NCBI RefSeq assembly: GCF_000013565.1
Contig: NC_007802.1
Location: forward strand, 1,426,001 to 1,490,000
DNA length: 64,000 nt
DNA from: Jannaschia sp. CCS1
GTDB lineage: Bacteria > Pseudomonadota > Alphaproteobacteria > Rhodobacterales > Rhodobacteraceae
Direction of reading: 5' to 3'
Of the stretch, positions 31,159 through 40,910 are shown piece by piece (position 1 is the first letter of the stretch; every line of letters begins with the position of its first letter). The notes under the pieces are model-generated. The model was not told the origin of the DNA. It saw only the letters and a list, made by a program, of their open reading frames with translations, and made no database searches. The translations under genes were made by a program, and so were the position numbers.

Positions 31159-31554
31159 TCAGGCGTCAGGCCGTGTGGCGGTCTGGATCTCCACCTGATA
31201 GCCCTCCGGATCATCAAACACGAATGCGCGGATGCCTATGGCGTCGTTCACGAACAATTCGCTCAGGTTTTCAACGTCTTGTGCACCGATGTAGCTGTAC
31301 CAGGCATCGACATCCGGCACCCGAACGCAGAACTGAACGGGGCGGGTCTCGGCCCATTTGTGCATGCCATGAGCTTCGTCGACGAGGCCAATATGCGCGC
31401 CGGGACAGACCCGCATGATCTTGGCCAAGCCCTGCTGATTAATAACCAAAGGAAAGCCCATCACATCGCGGTAAAAGGCCTCTGCCCTATCAAGATCCTT
31501 GTAATAAAGGAACGTGATCGCCAGCTCATTGGGCGCGTCCGGGCGTTGGTTCAT
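31159..31554 (-). CDS. VOC (glyoxalase/bleomycin-resistance) family protein
   Basis: A 131-residue two-module betaalphabetabetabeta protein. The pattern LYYKDLDRAEAFYRDVMGFP opens the first module and VFDDPEGYQVEIQ closes the second, with a likely metal-ligand Glu in the final strand. Metal-binding His/Glu positions are not complete enough to name a reaction. Its start overlaps the hydantoinase stop by four bases, so it is probably an accessory enzyme of hydantoin-type degradation, such as an isomerase or dioxygenase of a small intermediate. Function unassigned. Confidence 0.8.
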   Translation of the reverse strand: MNQRPDAPNELAITFLYYKDLDRAEAFYRDVMGFPLVINQQGLAKIMRVCPGAHIGLVDEAHGMHKWAETRPVQFCVRVPDVDAWYSYIGAQDVENLSELFVNDAIGIRAFVFDDPEGYQVEIQTATRPDA

Positions 31555-32933
31555 GTGGGTCTCCGATCAATCCAGCGGCCTTGGCCAGGGTGGGCAGTGA
31601 GCGCTCCGTCTCTCACGATCCGCTGCCCGCGCAAGAAAACATTTACTGGCCAACCAGTTACACAATGACCTTCATAGGGATTATAGCCCACGTTGTCATG
31701 CAGGTCGTCCGCGCCGTACGTATAAGACTTCTCGGGATCCCACAGCACAATATCCGCGTCCGCGCCGGGTCGGAGGCGGCCCTTGCCGGGAAGACCATAA
31801 ATATCCGCGGCAGCGCCCGCAGTAAGGGCTGCAAATGCGGCCGATGGAAGCTTGGAGCGTTTCACGATCGCGTCAAACAGCAGGGGCAGCCGGGTCTCTA
31901 ACCCGGGAAGACCGTTCGCGATATCTGGAAATGGTGGGCTCAAGCCATTCTTTAGTTTTCCAGTCTTATCAAAACGGTACGGGGCGTGATCGGATGAAAT
32001 CAGATCGAGTGTCCCATCATTCAAAGCGGCCCAAAGCGCGGCTTGATCCCTTTCCGTACGTTGCGGCGGAGAGCACATCCACTTCGCGCCCTCGACACCC
32101 GGTTTGTCAAGAATGTCAGCCGTCATGAACAAGTAATGGGGGCAGGTTTCAGCAAAAACCGGGGCGCCCCGCGCTCGGGCATCGGCGACGGCTTTCGCGG
32201 CGCTCGCGCAGGAGACATGGAAAATCATGACCGGCGCGTCCGTGCGCTCGGCCATCGCACAGATCCGGGCCACGGCTATGCGTTCGGCGGCCTCAGGACG
32301 CGCCTGTGCGTGATGCTTGGGAAGAGATTTATGACGGGATAGCAAAATGTTGCGAGCAGATCTTAAAGTCGTATCGTCTTCCGCGTGAACACATGTCAAT
32401 GCGCCGGCCGGGCCAGCCACTTGTAGGATCTTCTCGATCTGGTCGTCGTTCAGCGCAATGTCGTAGGTCGTGAAAACCTTCAAAGATCTGTGCCCTCCAG
32501 CAATGAGGGCGCGCAAATCGTCAACAAAATGCGGCACGTCAGGGTCCGATAAGCTCAGGTGAAACGCGTAGTCGATCATTGCTCCACGTTTCGCGCGGGC
32601 GGTATAGTCACCCACAACGTCTTGCAAACGCTGCCCTTTCCCCTGTGCTGCGAAAGAAATGACGCTGGTAGTGCCTCCTAACGCGGCAGAGCGTGTTGCA
32701 GTTTCAAACGTGTCGGCATTCATCAACCCCATGCCCGAGCGTTGCTCGATATGGGCGTGGGGATCGACACCGCCTGGCGTCGCAACAAGACCGCTGGCGT
32801 CAATACTCTGACCCGCGTCGGGGAGGTTCGGTCCGATCGCTTGGATTGTCCCATCCGAAATTGCGATGTCCATGGCGGTCAGCGTCGCGCCGCCTAGGAC
32901 TTTCGTATTACGAATGACTGTCGTGTTGAACAT
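31551..32933 (-). CDS. Dihydropyrimidinase/hydantoinase/allantoinase-family amidohydrolase
   Basis: A 460-residue cyclic amidohydrolase. It has the metal motif DPHAHIE near residue 57, the carbamylated-Lys candidate in SLKVFTTY near 150, a metal His in CVHAED near 183, FHVSCAS near 239, and the catalytic Asp in SSDHAPY near 315. This is the complete binuclear set of D-hydantoinases, dihydropyrimidinases and allantoinases, so the enzyme should be active. GAAGGAG precedes the ATG. It is the first gene of the operon. No carbamoylase or ureidoglycolate gene follows, so the next step must be encoded elsewhere or the true substrate is different. Confidence 0.9.
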   Translation of the reverse strand: MFNTTVIRNTKVLGGATLTAMDIAISDGTIQAIGPNLPDAGQSIDASGLVATPGGVDPHAHIEQRSGMGLMNADTFETATRSAALGGTTSVISFAAQGKGQRLQDVVGDYTARAKRGAMIDYAFHLSLSDPDVPHFVDDLRALIAGGHRSLKVFTTYDIALNDDQIEKILQVAGPAGALTCVHAEDDTTLRSARNILLSRHKSLPKHHAQARPEAAERIAVARICAMAERTDAPVMIFHVSCASAAKAVADARARGAPVFAETCPHYLFMTADILDKPGVEGAKWMCSPPQRTERDQAALWAALNDGTLDLISSDHAPYRFDKTGKLKNGLSPPFPDIANGLPGLETRLPLLFDAIVKRSKLPSAAFAALTAGAAADIYGLPGKGRLRPGADADIVLWDPEKSYTYGADDLHDNVGYNPYEGHCVTGWPVNVFLRGQRIVRDGALTAHPGQGRWIDRRPT

Positions 32934-33262
32934 GCATGCTCCTTCTTGAACATAGCGTGTCCGGTAGGCCTGAGAGAGGCAAGGGGCGAAAATAGAAGGG
33001 CAGATATCTTGTGAGTAAATCTGTGGATATTAATTTACGACGGCATCCTCACGGTGATGGATAGATGCCTAAATACGGTACTTATACAGATTTCAAGATG
33101 CAAATAATCTCATCTTATTTCACTTTTCGAATATTCACAGGGTGGCGCAGATTATCACTCACCGTAATGCCGCCGCATCATGAGGCCTGGTAAACCCGGT
33201 ACTATTGGGCACCACTGAAAGCTGCGCTAGTATTGTGATGTCCCGTTTAGAAGTCATCGCGC
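32934..33262. promoter_or_regulatory. AT-rich divergent intergenic region
   Basis: This 329-bp gap between the divergent hydantoinase and MoxR/VWA operons is much richer in A+T than its surroundings. It holds one DnaA-like box with one mismatch (TGTGGATAT near 33022) and a weaker one near 33130, but no iterons and no gene. Both operon promoters must lie here; no clear -35/-10 pair or operator was recognised. Confidence 0.6.
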
Positions 33263-33949
33263 ATGATCCTGCTTAGTCCAGAGACAGTTTTGAACCCGTC
33301 GGCACTTGAGACGCGGTCGCTTCCGAAAAAGATCATCGGGCGCGTGCAAATCCTGCCCAGATCGGCAGGGCCATCGACGTGGATACGACTGATCGTTGAG
33401 ATGCAGATCATACGGTACTTATTCGCCCTACTGCCGTTTCTCGTTTTGATATTATTTTCCAGAGACTTAGCGCTCCCGGTCACCCAAGCGCCGCTCGCGA
33501 TGATCCTTGTAATCGGAATAGTTGAGCTGAAGATTCTGCGCTTGTCTGGCCCCGCACGAGAGCGGTTGATGTCCCAAAACGCCGCTGACCGCATTCATGA
33601 TGCATTCACCTTCCGTGCTAAGGCGGTGCTGCGCCGAATTGCGGCGCGTCGGGGCGTGACAGACGGCGAATTGCGTCTGGTGGCGGAGCAATCTGAACTC
33701 GCGCGCGTCCCTCCGTTGACATTCCTCTCGATCCAATCCGCAGAGCCTACGCCACATATTGTAGCATTAGCTCCTCAGGACCGCGATATCTTGCGAGAAT
33801 TGTTCGACGACACCTTGAGTGAACGTGACTTGCATCGCGCCAATCTGCGCACGGACACCGCGGTGCGTGAGGTTCAGATTGAGGCTGCGGGCGTCTCAGC
33901 GCACGGACGCCTGGCGGCCTGGATCGACGCGCAACCGGTGGAGGCATAG
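33263..33949 (+). CDS. Hypothetical membrane protein preceding MoxR/VWA genes
   Basis: A 228-residue protein not recognised as a known family. Two hydrophobic segments (about residues 50-65 and 77-93) suggest membrane anchoring, followed by a charged soluble C-terminal domain of about 120 residues rich in Arg, Glu and Ala. Start is uncertain: ATG at 33263 gives a 46-residue hydrophilic lead, whereas ATG at 33401 would start directly at the first membrane segment. The gene is three bases upstream of the MoxR ATPase gene, so it is the first member of a coupled trio and may anchor or be the target of the ATPase-VWA pair. Confidence 0.7.
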   Translation: MILLSPETVLNPSALETRSLPKKIIGRVQILPRSAGPSTWIRLIVEMQIIRYLFALLPFLVLILFSRDLALPVTQAPLAMILVIGIVELKILRLSGPARERLMSQNAADRIHDAFTFRAKAVLRRIAARRGVTDGELRLVAEQSELARVPPLTFLSIQSAEPTPHIVALAPQDRDILRELFDDTLSERDLHRANLRTDTAVREVQIEAAGVSAHGRLAAWIDAQPVEA

Positions 33950-33952
33950 GTC

Positions 33953-35047
33953 ATGGCGATCAATGCAAGCAACGTATCTGCCGGGGCTGCGCTGGAGGTT
34001 CTGCACGCTGGTTGGGCCGCGCAACAGGCGGGTGAATTAACCACGTCCTGGATGCTGCACGGACGGCCAGGTGTGGGAAAAACAGATATTATTCAACAGC
34101 TTGCCATTGAAGTTGGGGCGGAGCTTTTCGATCTGCGATTGACCACGATCGAGCCTCAGGATCTGCGTGGCCTTCCGTTCTACGATCACGAGGCTCGGAA
34201 GACGGTTTGGTATCGGCCGGAGGATCTACCGGATCGCGACAGCCCTGCGATATTGTTTCTTGACGAGTTGACTGCGGCCGCGCCCAGTCTGCAACCCACG
34301 GTGTATGGCTTACTTCAAGAGCGGCGGGTGGGACGGCACCGGTTGCCGAAGGGCGTGTTCATCGTTGCGGCTGGAAACACTGTCGATGACGGCGCGGTTG
34401 CTTATGAAATGGGTACCGCCCTGTCGGATCGCCTGGTGCACATCGTCGTGCGCGCGGATGCGGATGATTGGCTCAAAACCTATGCACCAAAAGCTGGCAT
34501 TCACCCGACCGTCGCAGCCTTTCTCCGAACCCGCCCGGACCTTCTTGAAACGACTGAGGCCGCATTGCGGCGGGGTGACGCTGTCGCCTGCACGCCACGC
34601 GCCTGGTCTCGCGTCAGCTTGATCATGGACATGACCGTATCCCGGGCCACGCGCCACATCATGATCGCCGGTACCCTTGGCGAGGCTGTAGCCGCCGAGT
34701 TCGTTTTGATGGCCGATGAGATTGCCGCGACCGTGCAGATTGACGCGATGTTGGCCAGTTCGCGCGCCGAACGAGCGGAGCTTTACCCAAGAACGTTGCA
34801 CGGGTTAACGGCGTTAATCTACGGCTTGGTGGGTGCTGTCGATGAGGTAAGCGCTGCTGTCGGGATTGAAATTCTCAATGATCTCAGATCATTGGAGAGG
34901 CGCGGCGTGCCAGTTGCCGAGCTTGCCACGTTTGGATTTGAACTTCTGATTGCCCGGGCGATGGATCGGGGCTGGCAGGAGGTGTTCGCCGCGTCCGACG
35001 CCTACGCGGACTATGCGCGGGAGCGGGCGGCCGCAGGATTGCCGTGA
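33953..35047 (+). CDS. MoxR-type AAA+ ATPase
   Basis: A 364-residue AAA+ ATPase. Walker A is GRPGVGKTD near residue 37, Walker B is ILFLDELTAA near residue 100, and the sensor-1-like VAAGNTVDD segment near 138 completes the MoxR-type core. MoxR ATPases act as chaperone-like remodellers working with VWA-domain proteins. The stop overlaps the VWA gene start by four bases (ATGA), indicating 1:1 synthesis. Upstream lies the small membrane protein. No substrate is evident. Confidence 0.9.
   Translation: MAINASNVSAGAALEVLHAGWAAQQAGELTTSWMLHGRPGVGKTDIIQQLAIEVGAELFDLRLTTIEPQDLRGLPFYDHEARKTVWYRPEDLPDRDSPAILFLDELTAAAPSLQPTVYGLLQERRVGRHRLPKGVFIVAAGNTVDDGAVAYEMGTALSDRLVHIVVRADADDWLKTYAPKAGIHPTVAAFLRTRPDLLETTEAALRRGDAVACTPRAWSRVSLIMDMTVSRATRHIMIAGTLGEAVAAEFVLMADEIAATVQIDAMLASSRAERAELYPRTLHGLTALIYGLVGAVDEVSAAVGIEILNDLRSLERRGVPVAELATFGFELLIARAMDRGWQEVFAASDAYADYARERAAAGLP
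34804..34818. repeat. Dispersed GTTAAC-N3-GTTAAC element, copy 11
   Basis: GTTAACGGCGTTAAT in the MoxR gene, read as Leu-Thr-Ala-Leu-Ile with two TTA codons. Confidence 0.65.
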
Positions 35048-36261
35048 GTCACAGCGCGCGCGCCAAGTTGGCACTAGCGCATCTTGGCGAAGTCGATCCT
35101 GCGCTGGCCGTTCTCGCGCTTTGGTGTCGACATCGTGATGGCGATGGAGCAACACGAACACAAGGAAATACAATCCTTTACGGGCCGTCCTTTACGTCGT
35201 TTGGATTGGCCGAGCAGGTCGGTTTGCTCGCCCATCACGTCTTGCACGTGGCCCTCCAGCATTCAGATCGTCAAGCTGCCTTGGCGGAACGGCTTGGCGA
35301 CCAATTCGATCAGACCCTTTTCGGGTTAGCGGCCGATGGATTGATAAACGAAACGCTGCTGCTGGCTGGCCACGCGTTGCCACGACCTGCCGTTGTCGTG
35401 ACAGATCTGTTGGAAGCGGTCGGAAACCCGGCACCATCAAGCACGCAAGCCTTGTCCGAATGGGATGTGGATCGCCTGGCGATGGCGTTGCATTCCGATT
35501 CGCGAAGTACCGAAAAGGCTAGAAAATTTGGCAGATCACGCGATTTCTCAGCCGATGTCGAAGATGGAAAGTCAGGCGAAGAAGAGGACACACCAAGTGC
35601 CGCAGAGTGGCGCAATCAGATGCTTCGAGCATTGGAAGCGGGTCGCAAAGCGGGCACAGGAATTGGCCGTTTCGGAGCGCTTCTGGCCGACATTGCGCCA
35701 CCAGCCATCCCATGGGAGGTCCAGCTAAGGGGGCTATTGACCCTTGCGTTGAGTGACGTGCCCAAGATTTCTTACCGGCGACCGGCATCGCGCTGGATCG
35801 CGGCTGTGGCTGAGGCGCGGATCGCGGGCACCTTGGAGCCGGCGTTTCAACCGGGCCGTGCGCGCAGCGGATCGCGCCCGCGTGTGGTGGTTGGATTGGA
35901 CACCTCCAGCTCCATCAACGCAATGGCACTATCGCTTTTTTGTGCGGAGGCAGAAGGGGTTAGCCGTCGGTCGGGGGCCGAGGTGCATCTGCTGGCCTTC
36001 GACGAAAACGTTCACACCGCGCTTAGGATGGACACCGCTGCATGGCGATCACTTAGGGATAGGCCCCTTCGCACCGGCGGCGGCACGGACTACGCGCCGG
36101 TGATGGAGGCCGCCGCGCGTTTGCGCCCTTCAATCCTGGTGATGTTGACTGATCTCGACGCGCCGATCGGGCCGCCGCCGCCGTTTCCTGTCCTTTGGGT
36201 CGTGCCGGGACGTGCCGGTGTCGACGCGCCTTTCGGTCGGGTGCTTCGGATCGACGGCTAA
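35044..36261 (+). CDS. VWA-domain protein with DUF2201-like metallopeptidase-type N-terminus
   Basis: A 405-residue protein. The N-terminal region (about 1-130) resembles the putative metallopeptidase domain DUF2201_N: LLAHHVLHVALQH followed by an AADGLINETL helix. The canonical HExxH is here HHVLH (His64, His65, His68), so the catalytic Glu is replaced by His. The C-terminal VWA-like domain retains the MIDAS metal site: DTSSS at 286-290, a Thr in GGGTDY and an Asp in TDLDAP. A central linker (residues 155-200) is acidic and low-complexity. It overlaps the MoxR gene. It likely forms a MoxR-VWA remodelling pair in which the N-terminal fold may bind metal or be a non-catalytic scaffold. Confidence 0.83.
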   Translation: MSHSARAKLALAHLGEVDPALAVLALWCRHRDGDGATRTQGNTILYGPSFTSFGLAEQVGLLAHHVLHVALQHSDRQAALAERLGDQFDQTLFGLAADGLINETLLLAGHALPRPAVVVTDLLEAVGNPAPSSTQALSEWDVDRLAMALHSDSRSTEKARKFGRSRDFSADVEDGKSGEEEDTPSAAEWRNQMLRALEAGRKAGTGIGRFGALLADIAPPAIPWEVQLRGLLTLALSDVPKISYRRPASRWIAAVAEARIAGTLEPAFQPGRARSGSRPRVVVGLDTSSSINAMALSLFCAEAEGVSRRSGAEVHLLAFDENVHTALRMDTAAWRSLRDRPLRTGGGTDYAPVMEAAARLRPSILVMLTDLDAPIGPPPPFPVLWVVPGRAGVDAPFGRVLRIDG

Positions 36262-36263
36262 GC

Positions 36264-37934
36264 CTATTCAGCCGCAGCCTTTACGGCATGGCTTTCCCGT
36301 TGTGTCGACTGCCAATCCGGTGCGATCCAAGGCGTCAGATTCTCGGCGGGCACACGGCGACCCAGGATGTGATCCGCGGCCTTTTCCCCGACCATAATTG
36401 ATGGAGCGTTCAGGTTTCCATTTGGAATCAAAGGAAAAATCGAACTGTCTGCCACGCGCAAACTGCTGACGCCAATCACCGAGGTCTGGGGATCTACAAC
36501 CGACATTGGGTCATTTCTCTGCCCCACTCGTGCGGTTCCACAGGGGTGGTAAGCCGATTCAGCATGCTCGCGAATGACCGCATCCAAGGCGTCATCGAAT
36601 TGCGCGGCATCGCCGGGTTGGATCTCATGATCGACGTACTCCGCCATGGGTTCGGTGGCGAAGATCTCGCGCGTCAGGCGGATAGCGCGGCGGAAATCCC
36701 GCCAGTCCTTTTCGTGGGACATGTAGTTGAACTGGATTTTCGGAGCTTGCGCTGGGTCTTGACTGCGGAGCGTGATTTCACCCCGGGAGGGGGACCGCAT
36801 GGGGCCGGTATGGGCTTGGAAACCGTGCCCGCCCGGGGGCATCTGGCCGTCATACCGGATCGCGATTGGAAGAAAATGGTATTGAATATCAGGATATTCC
36901 ACCCCTGCGCTGGAGCGAATGAAGCCACAGGATTCAAAGTTGTTGGTGGCCCCCAGCCCTGTCTTGGTGAACAGCCATTGCGCGCCCACCGCCGCTTTTC
37001 CCCAGAGCGACCAGTAGGGTGCGATCGAAACAGGCTTGGATGCGGCGTACTGGATATACATTTCCAGGTGATCTTGCAGGTTTTGACCGACGCCCGCACG
37101 GTCCGCGACCACTGAAATACCATGTTCTGCCAAATGCTTGGCTGGCCCAATTCCACTAAGCATTAGAATTTTAGGTGAATTGATCGCACCGGCGCACAGG
37201 ACCACTTCGCAGCGCACTCGGATCAGGCTGCCATCTGCCAGACGAACACCCGTTGCCCGGCCCTCCTTAAACTCGATCCGTTGCACCAGGCCACGCACCA
37301 TATCGCAGTTTGGTTTGGCAAGTGCGGGCCTAAGATAGGCGCTGGCCGCAGACCACCGTTTACCTTTGTAAACGGTCATCTCAAACGCGCCGAACCCCTC
37401 CTGCCGATATCCGTTGTAATCGTCCGTCGCGCCATAACCAGCCTGCATACCAGCGTCGATAAACGCCTGATAAAGCGGATTTTTGCGCGTGCCCCGGGTG
37501 ACGTGAACCGGCCCGTCACTGCCTCGGAAGGCGGGCTCCCCGGCGTCGCCGTGCCAGGTCTCCGCGCGTTTGAAATAAGGCAGCACGTCGGCATAGGACC
37601 AACCATCGGCTCCCATTTCTGCCCAGGTGTCAAAGTCGCGCGCATGGCCGCGAACGTAGATCATCCCGTTGATTGAGGAGGACCCTCCGACCACCTTGCC
37701 ACGGGGACAGGCCATGACGCGATTGTTCATGTGCGGTTCGGGCTCGGTCACGTAGCCCCAGTCGTAGCGCTTCATGCCCATCGGATAGCTCAGCGCGGCG
37801 GGCATGTTGATGAATGGCCCCCAATCGGACCCGCCATGCTCGACAACGAGCACAGATTTCCCGGCCTCTGCCAACCTGTAGGTCACCGCGCAACCTGCTG
37901 ATCCCGCTCCAATAACGACATAATCTGCTTCCAT
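36264..37934 (-). CDS. betA: Choline dehydrogenase
   Basis: A 556-residue GMC-family FAD oxidoreductase. The N-terminal dinucleotide motif is [13 protein letters not shown] signature 1 is in [13 protein letters not shown], signature 2 is in [17 protein letters not shown], and the active-site His lies in [10 protein letters not shown]. It oxidises choline to betaine aldehyde, probably at the inner membrane, and is the last gene of betI-orf-betC-betB-betA. The start overlaps the betB stop by one base (TGATG). Length agrees with the family (about 550). Confidence 0.96.
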   Translation of the reverse strand: MEADYVVIGAGSAGCAVTYRLAEAGKSVLVVEHGGSDWGPFINMPAALSYPMGMKRYDWGYVTEPEPHMNNRVMACPRGKVVGGSSSINGMIYVRGHARDFDTWAEMGADGWSYADVLPYFKRAETWHGDAGEPAFRGSDGPVHVTRGTRKNPLYQAFIDAGMQAGYGATDDYNGYRQEGFGAFEMTVYKGKRWSAASAYLRPALAKPNCDMVRGLVQRIEFKEGRATGVRLADGSLIRVRCEVVLCAGAINSPKILMLSGIGPAKHLAEHGISVVADRAGVGQNLQDHLEMYIQYAASKPVSIAPYWSLWGKAAVGAQWLFTKTGLGATNNFESCGFIRSSAGVEYPDIQYHFLPIAIRYDGQMPPGGHGFQAHTGPMRSPSRGEITLRSQDPAQAPKIQFNYMSHEKDWRDFRRAIRLTREIFATEPMAEYVDHEIQPGDAAQFDDALDAVIREHAESAYHPCGTARVGQRNDPMSVVDPQTSVIGVSSLRVADSSIFPLIPNGNLNAPSIMVGEKAADHILGRRVPAENLTPWIAPDWQSTQRESHAVKAAAE

Positions 37935-39379
37935 CAGAATGCGGCCTCCACAGGGGACATTCCGACGTAAACAGTCTTGAGTTGGCTGTAATGCTCAACA
38001 GCGGTGCGCGAGTTCTCGCGCCCGATGCCTGAGCCCTTCATGCCGCCAAAAGGCACCTCGACTGGCGTGAGGTTATATTGGTTAATCCAGAGGCTTCCGG
38101 CGTCGATGGCATGGACGACGCGGTGCGCCCGGGTCAGATCGGCGGTGAAAACGGCACCGGACAAGCCCAGATCTGTCGCATTTGCGCGGCTGACGACGTC
38201 ATTTTCGGTCTCGAAGTCCAGGACACACATGACGGGGCCAAAAATCTCTTCCCGGGCGATGGTCATATCGTCGGTCACATCAGCGAAAATGGTCGGCTCG
38301 ATATAGCAGCCGGGCCGATCCAGTCGTTTGCCGCCGTGGATCAGACGCGCGCCCTCTGAAAGACCTTTTTCGATGTAGGAACAAGTGATTGCGAGCTGAT
38401 CTTCACTCACCATTGGGCCGAAATTTGTGGCCTCATCGCGGGGATCGCCGATGATGGCCTGCGCCGTCCGCTCTGTCAGACGTGTCAGGAAGGCATCCTT
38501 GATGCCGGATTGCACGAACACCCGTGTGCCGTTGGAACATACCTGCCCAGAGGCGTAGAAATTAGCGTTGATCGCGCCGGACACGGCACTTTCCAAATCC
38601 GCATCGTCGAAGATGATCAGTGGCGATTTGCCCCCCAACTCCATCGTTGCGTGCTTCATTTGTGCGGCCGCTGCGGCGTAGACTTTCTTGCCCGTGCCCG
38701 CCGATCCGGTGAGGGATACCTTGGCCGTGCGCGGATCTTCGACCAATGCGCGGCCCACCTCTCCTGCGCCTTGGATGACGTTGTAGACACCGGCGGGCGC
38801 GCCGGCTTCAACCAGAATTTCCGCGACTTTCAAAGCACATAGCGGGGTTTGCTCGGAAGGTTTGAACACCATCGTGTTGCCGCAGGCCAGGGCAGGCGCA
38901 CCCTTCCAAGCGGCGATTTGGGTGGGGTAATTCCACGCGCCAATGCCGACGCAGACGCCGAGGGGAACGCGCATCGTGTAGGCCCAATCGCCGCCCAATT
39001 GCATGTGCTCCCCGCCCAAAGAGGCCGCGATGCCACCGAAATATTCCAGCGCATCCGCCGCCGACGTGGCGTCGGCCACCAGCGTTTCCTGAATCGGTTT
39101 ACCGGTATCCAGGGTCTCCAGCTCGCTCAACTCCCGGTTGCGTTCGCGGATGATGTCGGCGGCACGGCGCAGGATGCGGCCCCGCTCAACGCCCATCAAC
39201 GCGGCCCATTCCACCTGCGCGGATCTTGCGGAGGCCAGGGCGGCCTCAACGACAGCAGGGGTGGCTGCATGGACGCGCGCAATTTCCGCGCCCGTGGCGG
39301 GGAAAATGACGGGCATCGGCGTGCCAGCGGTATCTTCCAGATACGCGCCGTTCACGAAATGGGAAGCAGTCGGTTGCAT
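37934..39379 (-). CDS. betB: Betaine aldehyde dehydrogenase
   Basis: A 481-residue NAD(P)+-dependent aldehyde dehydrogenase. The general-base Glu lies in MELGGKSP, the catalytic Cys in [11 protein letters not shown], and the dinucleotide loop in [12 protein letters not shown]. It converts betaine aldehyde into the osmoprotectant and nutrient glycine betaine. It sits between betC and betA, the conserved roseobacter and rhizobial order. Length and motif spacing are those of BetB. Confidence 0.96.
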   Translation of the reverse strand: MQPTASHFVNGAYLEDTAGTPMPVIFPATGAEIARVHAATPAVVEAALASARSAQVEWAALMGVERGRILRRAADIIRERNRELSELETLDTGKPIQETLVADATSAADALEYFGGIAASLGGEHMQLGGDWAYTMRVPLGVCVGIGAWNYPTQIAAWKGAPALACGNTMVFKPSEQTPLCALKVAEILVEAGAPAGVYNVIQGAGEVGRALVEDPRTAKVSLTGSAGTGKKVYAAAAAQMKHATMELGGKSPLIIFDDADLESAVSGAINANFYASGQVCSNGTRVFVQSGIKDAFLTRLTERTAQAIIGDPRDEATNFGPMVSEDQLAITCSYIEKGLSEGARLIHGGKRLDRPGCYIEPTIFADVTDDMTIAREEIFGPVMCVLDFETENDVVSRANATDLGLSGAVFTADLTRAHRVVHAIDAGSLWINQYNLTPVEVPFGGMKGSGIGRENSRTAVEHYSQLKTVYVGMSPVEAAF

Positions 39380-39401
39380 CGGTCACCTGATCGTCTGGGG
39401 G

Positions 39402-40910
39402 TCATTCGCCCCGGGGAAAGCGTTGATTTTCCTCAAGAACGTTGAGGTCCATGTGGTTGCGCATGTAGCGCTCGGACGCGTCGCGCAGGGGTTGAAAATC
39501 CCACGGGTAGTAGGCGCCGTTGCGCAGCGCCTCGTAGACGACCCAGCGGCGGGCCTGGGATTGCCGAACGTTTGCGTCGAACGCCTCCAGATCCCAGCGG
39601 GCGGCTGCCTTGACCCGAAACGCCTCCAAGGTCGCCGCATGGGCGGGGTTTTCGGACAGGTCGTTCAGCTCATGGGGATCGGCGGCCAGATCGAACAATT
39701 GCTCCGGATCAATCGCGCAATTGGTGTATTTCCATTGGCCTTGGCGCAGGCCCACGACGGGAGAGTACGACCCTTCCGCCGCGTATTCCATCGCCACCGG
39801 ATTGACCCGTTTGGCGCCCTTTCCTAACGGCGTTAACGTTTCGCCATCGGTCCACGGCATCACCTCGTCCATCGACACGCCCGCGAGGTCGCAAAGGGTG
39901 GGGCAGAGGTCGATGGTGGAGACCGGGTCCGAGACCATCCCAGGCTCCATCCCCGGCGCGGAGATCATCAGCGGCACGCGAGCCGAGCCCTCATAGAAGG
40001 ACATTTTGAACCACAAGCCACGTTCGCCTAACATGTCACCGTGGTCCGAGATGAAGATCACGATCGCCTCCTGCCGCGTGCGCTCCAGCACGTCCAGCAC
40101 GCCGCCGATCTTCTGATCGAGGTAGGAGATGTTGGCGAAATAGGCCTGGCGCGACCGGGCGATGTCCTGATCCGTAATATCGAAATTACCCAGATCATTC
40201 GCGTCCAGAATGCGCTTGGAATGGTTGTCCTGCTCTGCATAGGGGATCGCCCCGATCTCAGGTATCAAGCGATTGCAATCGTTATACAAATCCCAGAACT
40301 CGCGGCGCGCGACATAGGGGTCATGGGGGTGGGTGAAACTGACCGTCAGACACCACGGGCGCCGATCGGCCCCACGCGACAGGTCGTAGAGTTTTTGCTC
40401 CGCCTCAAACGCCACGGCGTCGTCATATTCCATCTGGTTGGTGATCTCAGCAACGCCGGATCCGGTGACGGAGCCCATGTTGTGATACCACCAATCGATC
40501 CGCTCACCGGGCTTGCGGTAGTCCGGCGTCCAACCGAAATCAGCCGGGTAGATATCCGTGGTCAGCCGCTGTTCAAACCCGTGCAGCTGGTCCGGCCCCA
40601 CAAAATGCATCTTGCCCGACAACGCAGTATAGTAGCCCGCACGGCGCAGGTGATGGGCGTAGGTCGGGATTGACGACGTGAATTCCGCGGCGTTGTCATA
40701 GACGCCGGTGCGCGACGGTAATTGGCCCGACATGAACGACGCGCGGGCCGGCGCGCAGAGTGGAGAGGCGGTATACGTGTTGGCAAATCGTGTGGAGCGG
40801 GCTGCCAAGCGGTCCAGATTGGGCGTGTGCAGCCAGTCCGCCGGGCCGTCCGGGAACAACGTGCCGTTCAACTGATCCACCATTACTATCAGGATGTTAG
40901 GTTGGGTCAT
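39402..40910 (-). CDS. betC: Choline sulfatase
   Basis: A 502-residue type I sulfatase. The modification motif CxPxR (LCAPARASFMSG) is at residues 53-64 or so, with Cys converted to formylglycine by another enzyme, and the metal-binding DHGDMLGERG is near residue 295. It hydrolyses choline-O-sulfate to choline, extending the pathway to a common marine osmolyte. ATG at 40910 overlaps the stop of the zinc-ribbon gene (ATGA); an alternative TTG 12 bases earlier is less likely. No signal peptide, so the enzyme is cytoplasmic. Confidence 0.94.
   Translation of the reverse strand: MTQPNILIVMVDQLNGTLFPDGPADWLHTPNLDRLAARSTRFANTYTASPLCAPARASFMSGQLPSRTGVYDNAAEFTSSIPTYAHHLRRAGYYTALSGKMHFVGPDQLHGFEQRLTTDIYPADFGWTPDYRKPGERIDWWYHNMGSVTGSGVAEITNQMEYDDAVAFEAEQKLYDLSRGADRRPWCLTVSFTHPHDPYVARREFWDLYNDCNRLIPEIGAIPYAEQDNHSKRILDANDLGNFDITDQDIARSRQAYFANISYLDQKIGGVLDVLERTRQEAIVIFISDHGDMLGERGLWFKMSFYEGSARVPLMISAPGMEPGMVSDPVSTIDLCPTLCDLAGVSMDEVMPWTDGETLTPLGKGAKRVNPVAMEYAAEGSYSPVVGLRQGQWKYTNCAIDPEQLFDLAADPHELNDLSENPAHAATLEAFRVKAAARWDLEAFDANVRQSQARRWVVYEALRNGAYYPWDFQPLRDASERYMRNHMDLNVLEENQRFPRGE
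39823..39837. repeat. Degenerate GTTAAC-doublet in betC
   Basis: CCTAACGGCGTTAAC keeps the 9-bp period but the first half is CTAA rather than TTAA. Listed as a possible decayed copy, not counted in the 15. Confidence 0.4.

Noticed and set aside
32934-33262. Plasmid-type origin in the AT-rich gap.
   Set aside because: No iterons and no rep or par genes nearby; only imperfect DnaA-like boxes.
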